64,000 nt of DNA from Choristoneura fumiferana (lineage: Eukaryota; Arthropoda; Insecta; Lepidoptera; Tortricidae): positions 10,387,394 to 10,451,393 of the forward strand of contig NC_133498.1 of the NCBI RefSeq assembly GCF_025370935.1. Direction: 5' to 3'. Shown here piece after piece: positions 1 to 10,625 of this stretch. The stretch's first letter is position 1. Each line of letters begins with the position of its first letter. The notes below the pieces were generated by a model. It was given only the letters and a program-made list of their open reading frames with translations. It was not told the origin of the DNA and did no database searches. The translations under genes were made by a program, and so were the position numbers.

Positions 1-430
1 TATCCCATCTTAGGCCTCTAGGTTGGCAACGCATCTGCAATAACCCTGGTATTGAAGATCATCATCCCAGCCTATATACGTCCCACTGCTGGGCACAGGC
101 CTCCTCTCAGAACAAGAGGGCTTGGGCCATAGTTCCCACGCGGGCCCAGTGCGGATTGGGAACTTCACACGCACCATTGAATTGCTTCGCAGGTTTGTGC
201 AGGTTTCCTCACGATGTTTTCCTTCACCGCATAGCTCATGGTAAATTTCAAATGTAATTCCGCACATGAATTTCGAAAAACTCAGAGGTGCGAGCCAGGG
301 TTTGAACCCACGACCCTCTGCTTGAGAGGCGAAGGGCGAGGGTATTGAAGATGTTTAGGGGCAATGGTGATCTCTTACCATCAGGAGACCCACTTGCTCG
401 TTTGCGATCCAGTCGAATAAAAAGAAAACA
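1..430 (+). mobile_element. Poly(A)-tailed retroelement family R1, split by a SINE
   Basis: This is the 3' part of a dispersed family (also at 3097, 9885, 11530, 16938, 21883 and 47469) with the conserved block GGCCTCTAGGTTGGCAACGC and an A-rich end after CAGTCGAATAAAAA. The SINE at 60-340 sits inside it. No coding capacity is visible. It behaves as a LINE tail or SINE; clade unknown. Confidence 0.75.
60..340 (-). mobile_element. tRNA-headed SINE (family S1) in the left palindrome arm
   Basis: The element reads right to left: B-box-like GGGTTTGAACCC (as complement), the body, then the tail ending GGCTGGGATGATGAT. It is flanked by the 12-bp duplication GGTATTGAAGAT at 48-59 and 341-352. The A-box end is missing compared with the full copy at 56341-56654, so the copy is 5'-truncated. 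The matching point in the right arm (about 9962-9980) lacks the SINE. Confidence 0.92.
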
Positions 431-531
431 CTCAAAACTCAGAGGTGCGAGTCGTTGAATATAATTTCGTCACTACTGAGAAATTTTGGGCCGAAACACG
501 TTGCGGGTTTTCCAAACGCTACGCATCTGAA

Positions 532-664
532 GGTCTACTCCGAAACTCGAAACTAGAAGTTCGTATCGTACCGTCCCTCTCGCTCTCGTATTAAATTGTA
601 TAAGTGTCAGAGGGACCACACGACACGAACTTCGAGTTTCGGGTTTCATAGTAGCCCTGCTGAG
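532..664. mobile_element. Foldback MITE (family M1)
   Basis: About 130 bp of near-perfect inverted repeat: one half reads CGAAACTCGAAACTAGAAG and the other half returns its complement, ending TAGTAGCCCTGCTGA. The loop includes CTCTCGCTCTCGTATTAAAT. It is the left-arm partner of 9645-9777. Ten or so more copies lie elsewhere in the window. Confidence 0.88.
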
Positions 665-1118
665 TGAGCCAAGTGAACAAAACATCACTTGCACCAGACG
701 CCATCAAATCTTGCATTACAACGCGACAACAATGCACTGTCGCAACAACAGTACAGTTGACAACACTTTCACTAACGAGGTACAGTCGAACGTCACATAG
801 TTTTCACTCAACCATCAAAATAATGCACGATTGGCGTTGCGTAATTTGGTTGCAGTAAACGGATTTAATGGATCATTGAGTTCTTTAGTCGTGCTTCGTT
901 AGAACCTTAATTAGGGTTTCGTATGCGAGAAGTGGAAAATGGAACCCTATTTTTTAAGTCTCTACCACAAAACACAGATATCTGTGATTTGTTCTGTGGT
1001 TTGTTTTGTTCTGTGTTTTGTGTCTCTACACACACTTCCGTCCATGCGTTCTGTCAGTTAAAAAGGCTTAATCTTAAAAATAAGTTTGTTTTAATTTAAT
1101 TTTTATAATCCAAAGAAA

Positions 1119-1240
1119 GCCGTGGTGCCCTAGTGGTTTGACCTATCGCCTCTCAAGCAGAGTTTCGTGGGTTCAAACCCCGGCTCGCACCTCGTGAGTT
1201 TTTCAAAATTCATGTTTATTTTTACATTTGTCATTTCATA
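1119..1240 (+). mobile_element. Degraded SINE S1 head
   Basis: It carries the tRNA-like head GCCGTGGTGCCCTAGTGG, an A-box-like GCCCTAGTGGTTTG and the B box GGGTTCAAACCCC, then loses the family's 3' body. It is shared with the right arm (9137-9248), so it predates the palindrome. It is not a functional tRNA gene: no cloverleaf closes. Confidence 0.8.
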
Positions 1241-1276
1241 CTGTCACAGATACTGGGATTAATAAATAGAGTACAG

Positions 1277-1450
1277 GTACCTTCAGCCAAATAAGTGGTC
1301 TATCAATTTTTAAACAAGTTCCTATCAAATAAATATGTCGCTAAAGTCGAACTTTCAAGTTGACAGACACGTCTATTGGCATTATTGTTTTTTGACCTGC
1401 AAACGATTATCAACTTTAGGGTGGTAGACCACATATTTGGCTGATGGTAC
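1277..1450. mobile_element. TIR MITE (family M3)
   Basis: Ends are GTACCTTCAGCCAAATAAG and its near complement CATATTTGGCTGATGGTAC, with both inner sides continuing GTGGTCTA/TAGACCAC. Length is about 174 bp with no ORF of its own. The partner copy in the right arm is 8914-9094. Confidence 0.82.
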
Positions 1451-1889
1451 ATAACATATGTAAGTTGGATGATAATGTAAGTACAGTCAACAAAGAGTAC
1501 AATCAGCAAAAAACTTGTATTAAAAATGTAATTTTTTCTGAAACTTATTATTAGTGTAATAAATACACGCAAACGTTGCATGCACGCATATTCACACAAA
1601 CTTTCGCGTTTATTTACTACTAAGATGATTTACTGCAAGAAAAAGTATACATATGTATCGCATGATTGTATTGAATGTTACTAAATTACTTGTTTACTTT
1701 AATATTACTACTTTTATTCGCGCGTTCGCGTGCGCTCTTTTACATTATACCAGTAAACGTGTACTTAGCGTATTTAGTATAATATGTTGCAGGAAAGTTT
1801 CAGGAAGTTTCCGGTAACTTTACTCGAGAATTAAGCAAGTTTCCGTTCAGTAAGTTTCCTGTAGAAAAATTTCATCAATGTAAAGCAGC

Positions 1890-2019
1890 GTTTAGACTTG
1901 CAAAAAAAAATCGTGCAAGTTGCATTACACTGCGGCGCTCGGTTGACCACTACAAACTCGTTGGCTTTACGGCCTCGCAATGTAATGCAACTTGCACGAT
2001 TTTTCTTGCAAGTCTAAAC
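1890..2019. mobile_element. Hairpin MITE, GTTTAGACTTGCAA type
   Basis: About 130 bp with long inverted arms: GTTTAGACTTGCAA and ATCGTGCAAGTTGCATTACA return at 1978-2019 as the complement. The loop is GC-rich (GCGGCGCTCGGTTGACC). It is shared with the right arm at 8337-8467. Confidence 0.85.
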
Positions 2020-2130
2020 TCGGCTTAACTATGAGTAAATAGTTGACTCCGTCCGAGTAGAAATCGTTAATAATAAAAAAAAATTGTTTATTTGTTATTT
2101 AACACTGCGAAAAATCCAGAATTATTTATC

Positions 2131-2347
2131 ACTAGCTTTTGCCCGCGGCCTCGTCGCGTGGATTCGGTTATCGCGCGCTTTCCCTCGGGAACTGTGCATT
2201 TTTCCGGGATAAAAAATATCCTATGTCACTCTCTGGCCCGTAACTATCTCTATGCCAAAAATCACGTCGATCCGTCGCTCCGTTTCGACGTGAAAGACGG
2301 ACAAACAACAAACACACTTTCGCATTATAATATTAGTATGGATGGAT
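2131..2347 (-). mobile_element. Lep1-like non-autonomous Helitron fragment
   Basis: On the minus strand it starts near CATACTAATATTATAA, runs through TTTCACGTCGAAACGGAGCG and ends AAAGCTAGT. The 5' ACTAATATTATAAA and 3' CTAG-T ends match what is known of the lepidopteran Lep1 Helitron group. The assignment is from memory. Paired with 8020-8247 in the other arm. Confidence 0.7.
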
Positions 2348-2547
2348 TTCCCGTAGAGCAATTTTTATTGCACTATTTGCATAAGCGACCTGCACTTTCT
2401 TAATGATATGCAGTTTGAAGCTCAAGTCTCGCTTTCATTTTTTAATTGACGTTTAAATCCCAACTGAGAATGACTTTTAATTTTTAAGACTAATAATGGC
2501 AGAACATTTTTGATATGCTAAATGGTGTTAGGTAACTCATATTGCGT

Positions 2548-2682
2548 TATGGTACTATCAGCCAAATATGTGGTCTACACTAAAAGTTGATAATCGTTTG
2601 CGTATCATAAACAATAATGCCATTAGTCATTTGATAGGAACTGTTTAAAAATTGGTAGACCACTTATTTGGTGATGGTACGC
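2548..2682. mobile_element. MITE M3 copy present only in the left arm
   Basis: Ends are GGTACTATCAGCCAAATATG and TTATTTGGTGATGGTAC. The mirrored site in the right arm (about 7805-7835) runs straight from GCAGCGTACCATAACC into the flank, so this is an insertion here or a clean loss there. TGGTAC occurs at both edges. Confidence 0.75.
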
Positions 2683-3096
2683 TGCTACGAAAATTGGAAT
2701 TGAGATAAAACGTTCGAGTTTTTGCATTGCGATTCCCAAGTTTTGACAACATAATAAATCGAAAACCATTTGGAGAAATAGGCTTTGTGAAGCGTTTTCA
2801 GATATAAGATTCCAAAAATGTGATAAAACTGAATAAATAAAACAAAATTTAGTAACGACCCTCATTTGACCCCTGCAAGTGTCTCGTCACAAAGGCAGTT
2901 ATAAAGAGCAGGTCTACACTCTTTAGCAAATTGACAATTTGAAATGTTCCTGTCCTGCTCATAATAGCAAAGAGTGACAAAGCTAGAACTTTAATCACAT
3001 GATGAGCACCCGGCCTTAAAAGTTGTCAGTTATCGTAAAGTCCCGAAATGTATATGATTATTTCCAATGTATTTTACAAATTAAATTATTAAACTA

Positions 3097-3401
3097 CTAC
3101 AGGCGTAGCAGGTAGGTAGTGCAGGTGGTAGGAACTTGTGCAAGGTCCGCCCGATGCTACACCATCTTGCTCGCTAATCCTGCAGTGAAGCAGCAGTGCT
3201 TGCACTGTTGTGTTTCGGCGTGGAGAGTAAGACAGCGGTGAAATTACTGCACTTGAGGTATCCCATCTTAGGCCTCTAGGTTGGCAACGCATCTGCAATA
3301 CCCCTGGTGTTGCAGATGTTCAATGGGCGGTGGTGATCTCTTACCATCAGGAGACCCACATGCTCGCTTCCATCCCGTCGAATAAAAAAAAAAAAAAAAC
3401 A
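3097..3401 (+). mobile_element. R1-family retroelement with poly(A), left arm only
   Basis: About 305 bp, running GGTGGTAGGAACTTGTGCAA to AATAAAAAAAAAAAAAAAAC. The right arm at 7408-7422 has the uninterrupted site (CTTGTAACGTAGTAGTTT), so the insertion is specific to this arm. No clear long target duplication is visible. Confidence 0.85.
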
Positions 3402-3832
3402 CGTTACAAGTAAATACAAAGAATTTTAAATATCAGATTTTAATAAAATATCTATTTACAATCACACCATTAAATAAACAGAATAATCGAAGCTAAAAAG
3501 AAGAGAGATAAAATAAAAACTATTTGTCACGGTTCATTTAGAACCCTAAGGCGTGCTTATTGTCAAATTGTGTAATGCCACAGATTATGTTATGGTACGA
3601 CCTGAATTATTCTAGGCAATGGAACGTGGCTGTCTCACTGTGACGTCATCCAGCGTATTTTCGTAAAAAAATTAAAATACTCATCCAAATTCAAAATCAA
3701 TGAAAAATGGTATCTTAAAATATCCTATTCTTTCCAAAATAAAAATAAAAAACTATAGGTTATTTTTTTGTGCATCCTAATTTTGCTTTCAATATTGTGG
3801 CGTAGCGTAATAGCGTAGATATAGCGTAAGAC

Positions 3833-3966
3833 GTCCACCAAACGAAATGGATGGATGACTGGTTAAGCCGCGGTTCACGATGGATACAGGCCGCTTCGCA
3901 CCGAAGCAACCGGAGGTCTATGGGGGAGGCCTATGCCCAACATATGTACAGCTGATAATGATGATA
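3833..3966 (+). pseudogene. RTE-type LINE, extreme C-terminus
   Basis: With frameshifts it reads like the RTE C-terminal block: RPPTKWMDDW, then SRWIQAAS and RSMGEAYAQ, followed by an ATGATG-type tail at about 3955-3966. That ending is typical of endonuclease/reverse-transcriptase LINEs of the RTE clade in Lepidoptera. It is 5'-truncated and dead, and shared with the right arm (6853-6992, minus). Confidence 0.7.
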
Positions 3967-3988
3967 GTTAGAAACCGGATTATATGCA

Positions 3989-4217
3989 ACTAGCTTTTGC
4001 AAGCGGATCTGCCGCGTGGTATTCGGTTATCGCGCGCTGTTCCTCGGAACTGTGCATTTTTCCGGGATAAATACTTTTTAATACTTTTCACTCTCTGGCC
4101 CATAAACTATCTCTATGGTTAAAATCACTTCGATCCGTCGCTCCGTTTCGACGTGAAAGACGGACAAACATACAAACACATGCACTTTTGCATTTATTTA
4201 TAATATTAAGTATGAAT
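3989..4217 (-). mobile_element. Lep1-like Helitron fragment
   Basis: Same family as 2131-2347. The complement starts at ACTTAATATTATAAATAAAT and ends AAAAGCTAGT. Several substitutions give it a more degraded look. The partner is 6602-6833. Confidence 0.68.
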
Positions 4218-4508
4218 GGATTGCATATTTGCAAATGCATTTGCATATTTTAGCCAAAATCTTGTGATGATGCATATTTCGACTGTTTTTGCAATATTTC
4301 GGGATAGAATAGTTAATGATCCATAGCTAGAAGCAATAAATGCTGAGTAGCACTTAAATTGAAATACCTTCCCAGTTAGTGGACGTTGGTACGGCATTTT
4401 TCCACTTTTAGAAGTTATTTTGAGCGACTGAAGGCACAGTTTTAATACTGCACATTTGGAACAGATTTTGTTGTTAAAAGAAAATTATTTATTGTCAGTG
4501 TCGATATT

Positions 4509-5120
4509 TACAGCCTTATTCATAAAAAATCCTTAATTGAGGTTTGATCAAGTCTGTTACTTAGCAGACTGATTAAGCTTGTTAGACGGTTGTCAAGAAG
4601 AAGTATGATTCATACGCTTGCTAGCAGTCTGCTAGTTGTTGAGCTGCTGATAGACGGATTAGACGGCTTTATGTTGGCCACCTGACAAATCAAAGACAAA
4701 AAAATGGCCTCATCGATAATTAAAAAAAAAATGAACAGCAGTGACAGCAAATTAGCAGGAAAAAAATAAAAAGCGAGATGTTTGTTTTCCCGCCATTCCA
4801 ATCCGCATGTTTATGTTGTGCAAAAGCCATAATTATGTTAATCATCCTATTTTTTTTTTCATATTTATTGTTAATTTATTGTTGCTAATTTAGACGATTT
4901 TTAAATACAAATTCCTGAAAATAAATTTTCCTGTTTTTTTTAAATCTTTGCGTAGCCCTGCCTCCACTTTATATATCTTCGGTATGGTTTTTTGCTCTTG
5001 TCAAGTCAGCTGTTCAAACTTGTGGCGGCCATTTGTGACTTAGCAGGGAGATAAAGAAGGGTCTACGGTCCTCTAATTTTGAGCGAGAGCCTTGATCGCA
5101 CTGATTAGCGCTAACAGATG
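4509..5120. mobile_element. TIR element cut by the assembly gap (left copy)
   Basis: It begins CAGCCTTATTCATAAAAAAT and matches the complete right-arm copy 5638-6317 in reverse orientation, but stops at the gap. By comparison about 80 bp, including the second terminal repeat, should lie inside the gap. Confidence 0.75.
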
Positions 5121-5220
5121 NNNNNNNNNNNNNNNNNNNNNNNNNNNNNNNNNNNNNNNNNNNNNNNNNNNNNNNNNNNNNNNNNNNNNNNNNNNNNNNN
5201 NNNNNNNNNNNNNNNNNNNN
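5121..5220. other. Assembly gap (100 N) at the palindrome centre
   Basis: Exactly 100 N, a conventional placeholder for a gap of unknown size. It falls inside the spacer of the palindrome. Any reading frame drawn across it is meaningless. Confidence 0.99.
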
Positions 5221-5371
5221 CGAGGAAATACGGCCAGCCTTCTGGGCACAAGACCCATTGACCGCGATTTAGGCCAAATTTTCTATCTATAGTTTAATTA
5301 TGTTTTATTATGTTTGTTTTTAACAATAAATTCAGAAGAAAACAAGGCAACATCCCTATCCCTACTTCCCT

Positions 5372-5582
5372 ACTTAATATTATAAATGCGAAAGTAACTC
5401 TGTCTGTCTGTCTGTCTGTTACGCTTTTCACGTCGGAAACCACTGAACCAATTTGATGAAATTTGGTATATAGGTATTTTGAACCCCAAGGATCAACATA
5501 AGGATACCTTTTATTCCGGTAGGGGGCGCACCCGCGCGATTAACCTAGGTCCGCGCAGACGAAGTCGCGGGCTTAAGCTAGT
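5372..5582 (+). mobile_element. Lep1-like Helitron in the palindrome spacer
   Basis: It starts ATATTATAAATGCGAAAGTA, has a short CTGT array, and ends GCAGACGAAGTCGCGGGC then TTAAGCTAGT. It lies in the roughly 600-bp spacer between the arms and has no left-arm partner on the sequenced side of the gap. Confidence 0.75.
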
Positions 5583-5637
5583 ATTATATAAAAACTTCAA
5601 ATATGTATGCGAATATGCATGAAAACTTTAAAGACTA

Positions 5638-6317
5638 GCAGCCTTATTCATAAAAAGTTAGAGCCTCCTTGAAGGCTCCTTGAAGGCCCGATGCTAAAAA
5701 ACGTGATTCATAAACGTCTGTTAGCGCTAATCAGTCGATCAAGGCTCTGCTAAAGTTAGAGGACCGTAGACCCTCCTTTATCTCCCTGCTAAGTCACAAA
5801 ATGGCCGCCACAAGTTTGAACAGCTAACTTTGACAAGAGCAAAAAACCATACCGAAGATATTTTTAGTGAAGGGTGAAGTTACGCAAAGATTAAAAAACC
5901 AGGAAAAATATTTTCAGGAATTTGTATTTAAAAATCCTCTAAAATTACTGCTACTTTACTATTACTAATAAATATGAGAAAAATAAAATTAGGATGATTA
6001 ACATAATTACGGCTTTTTGCACTTAAACATAAACATGCGGATCGGAAATGGCGGGAAAACAAACATCTCGCTTTTTTTTCCCTGCTAATTTGCCGTCACT
6101 GCTGTCAATTTTTTTTTAAATTACCGATGAGGCCATTTTTTGTCTTTGATTTGTCAAGATTGCCAACATAAAGCGTCTAATCCGTCTATCAGCAGCTCAA
6201 CAACTAGCAGACTGCTAGCAAGCGTTTATGAATCATACTTCTTGACAACCGTCTAACAAGCTTAATCAGTCTGCTAAGTAACAGACTCAATTAAGGATTT
6301 TTTATGAATAAGGCTGT
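5638..6317. mobile_element. TIR element, AGCCTTATTCATAAAAA ends
   Basis: Inverted ends AGCCTTATTCATAAAAA and TTTTTATGAATAAGGCT bound about 680 bp. The interior repeats motifs of the type GTCTGTTAGCGCTAATCAG and CTAACAAGCTTAATCAGTCT in both orientations. No transposase ORF is seen. The left-arm copy is 4509-5120. Confidence 0.75.
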
Positions 6318-6601
6318 AAATATCGACACTGACAATAAATATTTCTCTTTAACATCAAAATGCTGTTCCAAATGTTCAGTACTAACTGTGCCTTCAGTCG
6401 CTCAAAATAATTCTAAAAGTGGAGAAATGCGTACCACGTCCACTAACTGAGAAATATTTCAATTTAAGTGCTACTTCAGCACTTATTGCTTCTGGCTATA
6501 GATCATTAACTATTCTATCCAGAAATATTGCAAAAATAGTCGAAATATGCATCATCACAAGATTTTGGCTAAAATATGCAAATGCATTTGCAAATATGCA
6601 A

Positions 6602-6833
6602 TCCATCCATACTAATATCCATAGTTAATATTATAAATAAATGCAAAAGTGCGTGTGTTTGTATGTTTGTCCGTCTTTCACGTCGAAACGGAGCGACGGA
6701 TCGAAGTGATTTTTGGCATAGAGATAGTTTATGGGCCAGAGAGTGAAAAGTATTAAAAAGTATTTTATCCCGGAAAAATGCACAGTTCCCGAGGGAACAG
6801 CGCGCGATAACCGAATTCCACGCAAAAGCTAGT
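6602..6833 (+). mobile_element. Lep1-like Helitron
   Basis: It opens TCCATCCATACTAATATCC, runs through TTTCACGTCGAAACGGAGCG, and ends CACGCAAAAGCTAGT. It is the right-arm partner of 3989-4217. Confidence 0.7.
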
Positions 6834-6852
6834 TGCATATAATCCGGTTTCT

Positions 6853-6992
6853 AACTATCATCATTATCAGCTGTACACATGTTGGGCACAGGCCTCCCCA
6901 TAGACCTCCGGTTGCTTCGGTTGGAAGCGGCCTGTATCCATCGTGAACCCGCGGCTTTAACCAGTCATCCATCCATTTCGTTGGTGGACGTC
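6853..6992 (-). pseudogene. RTE-type LINE C-terminus
   Basis: Partner of 3833-3966. The minus strand reads RPPTKWMDDW before a frameshift, then the GGAGGTCTATGGGGAGGCC block and an ATGATG tail. Confidence 0.68.
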
Positions 6993-8019
6993 CTACGCTA
7001 TATCTACGCTATTACGCTACGCACAATATTGAAAGCAAAATTAGGATGCACCAAAAAAAATAACCTATAGTTTTCATTTTATTTTTGGAAAGATAGGATA
7101 TTTTAAGATACCTTTTTCATTGATTTTGAATTTGGATGAGTATTTAAATTTTTACGAAATACGCTGTATGACGTCACAGTGAGACAGCCACGTTCCATTG
7201 CCTAGAATAATTCAGGTCGTACATAACAAAATCTGTGGCATTACAATTTGACAATAATGCAAGCACGGCTTAGAGTCCTAAATGAACCGTGACAAATAGT
7301 TTTATTTATCTCTCTTCTTTTAGCTTCGATTATTCTGTTTATTAATTGGTGTGATTGTAAATAGATATTTTTATTAAAATCTGATATTTAAATTATTTTG
7401 TAATTACTTGTAACGTAGTAGTTTAATAATTTAATTTGTAAAAATACATTGGAAATAATCATATACATTTCGGACTTTACGATAACTGTTTAAGGCCGGG
7501 TGCTCATCATGTGATTAAAGTTCTAGCTTTGTGTTTGCTATTATAAGCAGGACAGGAAAATTTCAAATTGTCAATTTGCTAAAGAGTGTAGACCTGCTTT
7601 ATAACTGCCTTTGTGACGAGACACTGCAGGGGTCAAATGAGGGTCGTTACTTAAATTTTGTTTATTTAATTCAGTTTATCACATTTTTGGAATCTTATAT
7701 CTGAAAACGGTTCTCCAAATGGTTTTCGATTTATTATATGTTGTCAAAAATTGGGACATCCCATTGGCAAAAACTCGAACGTTTTATCTCAATTCCAATT
7801 TTGGTAGCAGCGTACCATAACCAAATATGAGTTACCTAACACCATTTAGCATATCAAAAATTTTCTGCCATTATTAGTCTTAAAAATTAAAAGTCATTCT
7901 CAGTTGGGCTTTAAACGTCAATTAAAAAATGAAAGCGAGACTTGAGCTTCAAACTGCATATCATTAAGAAAGTGCTGGTCGCTTATGCAAATAGTGCAAT
8001 AAAATTGCTCTACGGGAAA

Positions 8020-8247
8020 TCCATCCATACTAATATTATAAATGCGAAAGTGTGTGTGTTTGTATGTTTGTCCGTCTTTCACGTCGAAACGGAGCGACGG
8101 ATCGACGTGATTTTTGGCATAGAGATAGTTTACGGGCCAGAGAGTGACATAGGCTATTACTTTATCCCCGGAAAAATGCACAGTTCCCGAGGGAACAGCA
8201 CGCGATTACCGAATTCCACGCGGACGAAGCCGCGGGCAAAAGCTAGT
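8020..8247 (+). mobile_element. Lep1-like Helitron, best preserved copy
   Basis: About 228 bp from TCCATCCATACTAATATTAT to GCGGGCAAAAGCTAG, with T following and A preceding. That fits Helitron 5'-TC and 3'-CTAG ends inserted between A and T. Purely non-coding. Confidence 0.78.
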
Positions 8248-8336
8248 GATAATTAATTCTGGATTTTTCGCAGTGTTAAATATGTTGAACGATTTCTACT
8301 CTGACGGAGTCAACTATTTACTCATAGTTAAGCCGA

Positions 8337-8467
8337 GTTTAGACTTGCAAGAAAAATCGTGCAAGTTGCATTACATTGCGAGGCCGTAAAGCCAACGAGT
8401 TTGTAGTGGTCAACCGAGCGCCGCAGTGTAATGCAACTTGCACGATTTTTTTTTTGCAAGTCTAAAC
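8337..8467. mobile_element. Hairpin MITE, GTTTAGACTTGCAA type
   Basis: Right-arm partner of 1890-2019. The arms pair almost fully around CAACGAGTTTGTAGTGGTCA. Confidence 0.85.
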
Positions 8468-8913
8468 TCGGCTTTACATTGATGAAATTTTTCTACAGGC
8501 AACTTACTAAACGGAAACTTGCTTAAAATTCTCGGGTAAAGTTACCGGAAACTTCCTAAAACATTCCTGCAACATTGAGTTCTGCAACATATTATACTAA
8601 ACACGCTAAGTACACGTTTACTGGTATAATGTAAAAGAGCGCACGCGAACGCGCGAATAAAAGTAGTACTATTAAAGTAAACAATTGATTTAGTAACATT
8701 CAATACAATCATGCGATACATATACTTTTTCTTGCAGTAAATCATCTTAGTAGTAAATAAACGCGAAAGTTTGTGTGAATATGCGTGCATGCAACGTTTG
8801 CGTGTATTTATTACACTAATAATAAGTTTCAGAAAAATTACATTTTTAATACAAGTTTTTTGCTGATTGTACTCTTTGTTGACTGTGCTTACATTATCAT
8901 CCAACTTACATAT

Positions 8914-9094
8914 GTACCTACCATCAGCCAAATATGTGGTCTACCACCCTAAAGTTGATAATCGTTTGCATGTCAAAGAACAATAATGCCAATAGACGTG
9001 TCTGTCAACTTGAAAGTTCGACTTTAGCGACATATTTATTTGATAGGAACTTGTTTAAAAATTGATAGACCACTTATTTGGCTGAAGGTCCTGT
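8914..9094. mobile_element. MITE M3, right-arm copy
   Basis: Bounded by GTACCTACCATCAGCC and GGCTGAAGGTCCTGTAC. Partner of 1277-1450 with minor changes at both ends. Confidence 0.8.
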
Positions 9095-9136
9095 ACTCTA
9101 TTTATTAATCCCAGTATCTGTGACAGTATGAAATGT

Positions 9137-9248
9137 CAAATGAAAATAAACATGAATTTTGAAGAACTCACGAGGTGCGAGCCGGGGTTTTGAACCCACG
9201 AAACTCTGCTTGAGAGGCGATAGGTCAAATCACTAGGCCACCACGGCT
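9137..9248 (-). mobile_element. Degraded SINE S1 head
   Basis: Complement of the 1119-1240 head, with the same truncated body and the B-box region GGGTTCAAAACCCC now one base longer. Confidence 0.78.
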
Positions 9249-9644
9249 TTCTTTGGATTATAAAAAATCAAATTAAAACAAACTTATTTTAAGATTAAGC
9301 CTTTTTAACTGACAGAACGCATGGACGGAAGTGTGTGTAGAGACACAAAACACAGAAAATAGCGTTCCATTTTCCACTTCTCGCATACGAAACCCTAATT
9401 AAGGTTCTAACGAAGCACGACTAAAGAACTCAATGATCCATTAAATCCGTTTACTGCAACCAAATTACGCAACGCTATCGTGCATTATTTTGATGGTTGA
9501 GTGAAAACTATGTGACGTTCGACTGTACCTCGTTAGTGAAAGTGTTGTCAACTGTACTGATGTTGCGTCAGTCCATTGTAGTTGCGTTGTAATGCAAGAT
9601 TTGATGGCGTCTGGTGCAAGTGATGTTTTGTTCACTTGGCTCAC

Positions 9645-9777
9645 TCAGCAGGGCTACTATGAAACCCGAAACTCGAAGTTCGTGTCGTGTGGTCCCTCTG
9701 ACACTTATACAATTTAATACGAGAGCGAGAGGGACGGTACGATACGAACTTCTAGTTTCGAGTTTCGGAGTAGACCT
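9645..9777. mobile_element. Foldback MITE M1
   Basis: TCAGCAGGGCTACTATGAAA opens the element. The second half returns the complement through GTTTCGGAGTAGACC. Right-arm partner of 532-664, nearly identical. Confidence 0.88.
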
Positions 9778-9884
9778 TCAGATGCGTAGCGTTTGGAAAA
9801 CCCGCAACGTGTTTCGGCCCAAAATTTCTCAGTAGTGACGAAATTATATTCAACGACTCGCACCTCTGAGTTTTGAGTGTTTTC

Positions 9885-10160
9885 TTTTTATTCGACTGGA
9901 TCGCAAACGAGCAAGTGGGTCTCCTGATGGTAAGAGATCACCATTGCCCATAAACATCTTGCAATACCAGGGTTATTGAAGATGCGTTGCCAACCTAGAG
10001 GCCTAAGATGGGATACCTCAAGTGCCAGTTATTTCACCGGCTGTCTTACTCTCCACGCCGAAACACAACAGTGCAAGCACTGCTGCTTCACGGCAGGATT
10101 AGCGAGCAAGATGGTGGTAGCAATCCAGGCGGCCCTTGCACAAGGTTCTACCACCTGCAT
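9885..10160 (-). mobile_element. R1-family retroelement spanning the outer palindrome edge
   Basis: The T-rich end and CGACTGGATCGCAAACG are at the left, CAAGGTTCTACCACCTGCA at the right. Only the part left of 10015 has its mirror image inside the window (1-52 plus 341-430). The palindrome therefore reaches into, and probably beyond, this element outside the window. Confidence 0.82.
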
Positions 10161-10175
10161 ATGTGTCTGTCTGAG

Positions 10176-10345
10176 ACATACCGTAGCTCTTAAACGGGTG
10201 GACCGATTTGAAAGCAGGTTTTGTAGCGATGGTTGGTTGATGGTTTTGGCGAGATATTGAACTTGAAGTGACAAAGTCGAGGGTTTTCCCAATTTTTTAT
10301 TGGTTAGGTTATAACGGTTACTTTTCTACCAAGCTTGAGACAGAA
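10176..10345 (-). repeat. Dispersed repeat F5 (GGTCCACCCGTTTAAGAGCT)
   Basis: The minus strand carries the words AAACCGATTTGAAAGC and ACCCGTTTAAGAGCTACGG that recur at 38822, 57676 and 61756. No ORF is present; a non-coding tail of an unidentified mobile element. Confidence 0.65.
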
Positions 10346-10625
10346 TACCAAGGACACGGGTTCAACCCCGGCGAATTTCTTGGCTTATTGTTAGACAGTA
10401 AATTTCGTGGAATCCCAAATAAGCGTGGCATCGTCACGGTCGGGGTTCGAGTCCCGCCACGCGCGCGCGCCTTCCGTGCTTTGTGATGTCATTAGTTCAC
10501 TGATAGTTATTACTTAGAGAAATCTTTCCGGCCAATAGCGAGTCGGTTAGCGCACCGAGAGTCTCGAGTGAATCTAGGCTCCGATTTACAGCAGAGATGA
10601 GCGAGGATGTGTTGGAAGGAATGCG

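Larger units (their letters stand above)
1..5120. repeat. Left arm of a giant imperfect palindrome
   Basis: The sequence reads as the reverse complement of 5715-10015. The pairing sum (left plus right coordinate) is 10016 at the outer edge, 10308 at position 473, 10822 at 4374 and about 10835 at the gap. The sum rises because this arm holds extra sequence: a SINE at 60-340, about 55 bp near 960-1010, a MITE at 2548-2682 and a poly(A) retroelement at 3097-3401. A 73-codon stretch at 473-694 is identical in translation to 9614-9835. The arm may continue left of the window. Confidence 0.93.
5715..10015. repeat. Right arm of the giant palindrome
   Basis: Reverse complement of 1-5120 with scattered substitutions and indels. 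It lacks the four larger extra blocks found in the left arm, and retains empty sites for the SINE (near 9970), the poly(A) element (near 7415) and MITE M3 (near 7820). Confidence 0.93.

Noticed and set aside
473..694. Conserved 73-codon frame repeated at 9614-9835
   Set aside because: It lies over foldback MITE M1 in both palindrome arms; its conservation is that of the repeat, not of a protein.
5073..5292. ORFs spanning the N gap (also 34227-34635)
   Set aside because: Residues across the gap are unknown, and the frames exist only because N is not read as a stop.
10340..10470. Possible tRNA from GGGTTCAACCCCGG and GGGGTTCGAGTCCCG
   Set aside because: Two B-box-like words occur, and GCGTGGC/GCCACGC could pair, but the spacing is too short for a cloverleaf. 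Possibly a decayed tRNA-derived element; unsupported.
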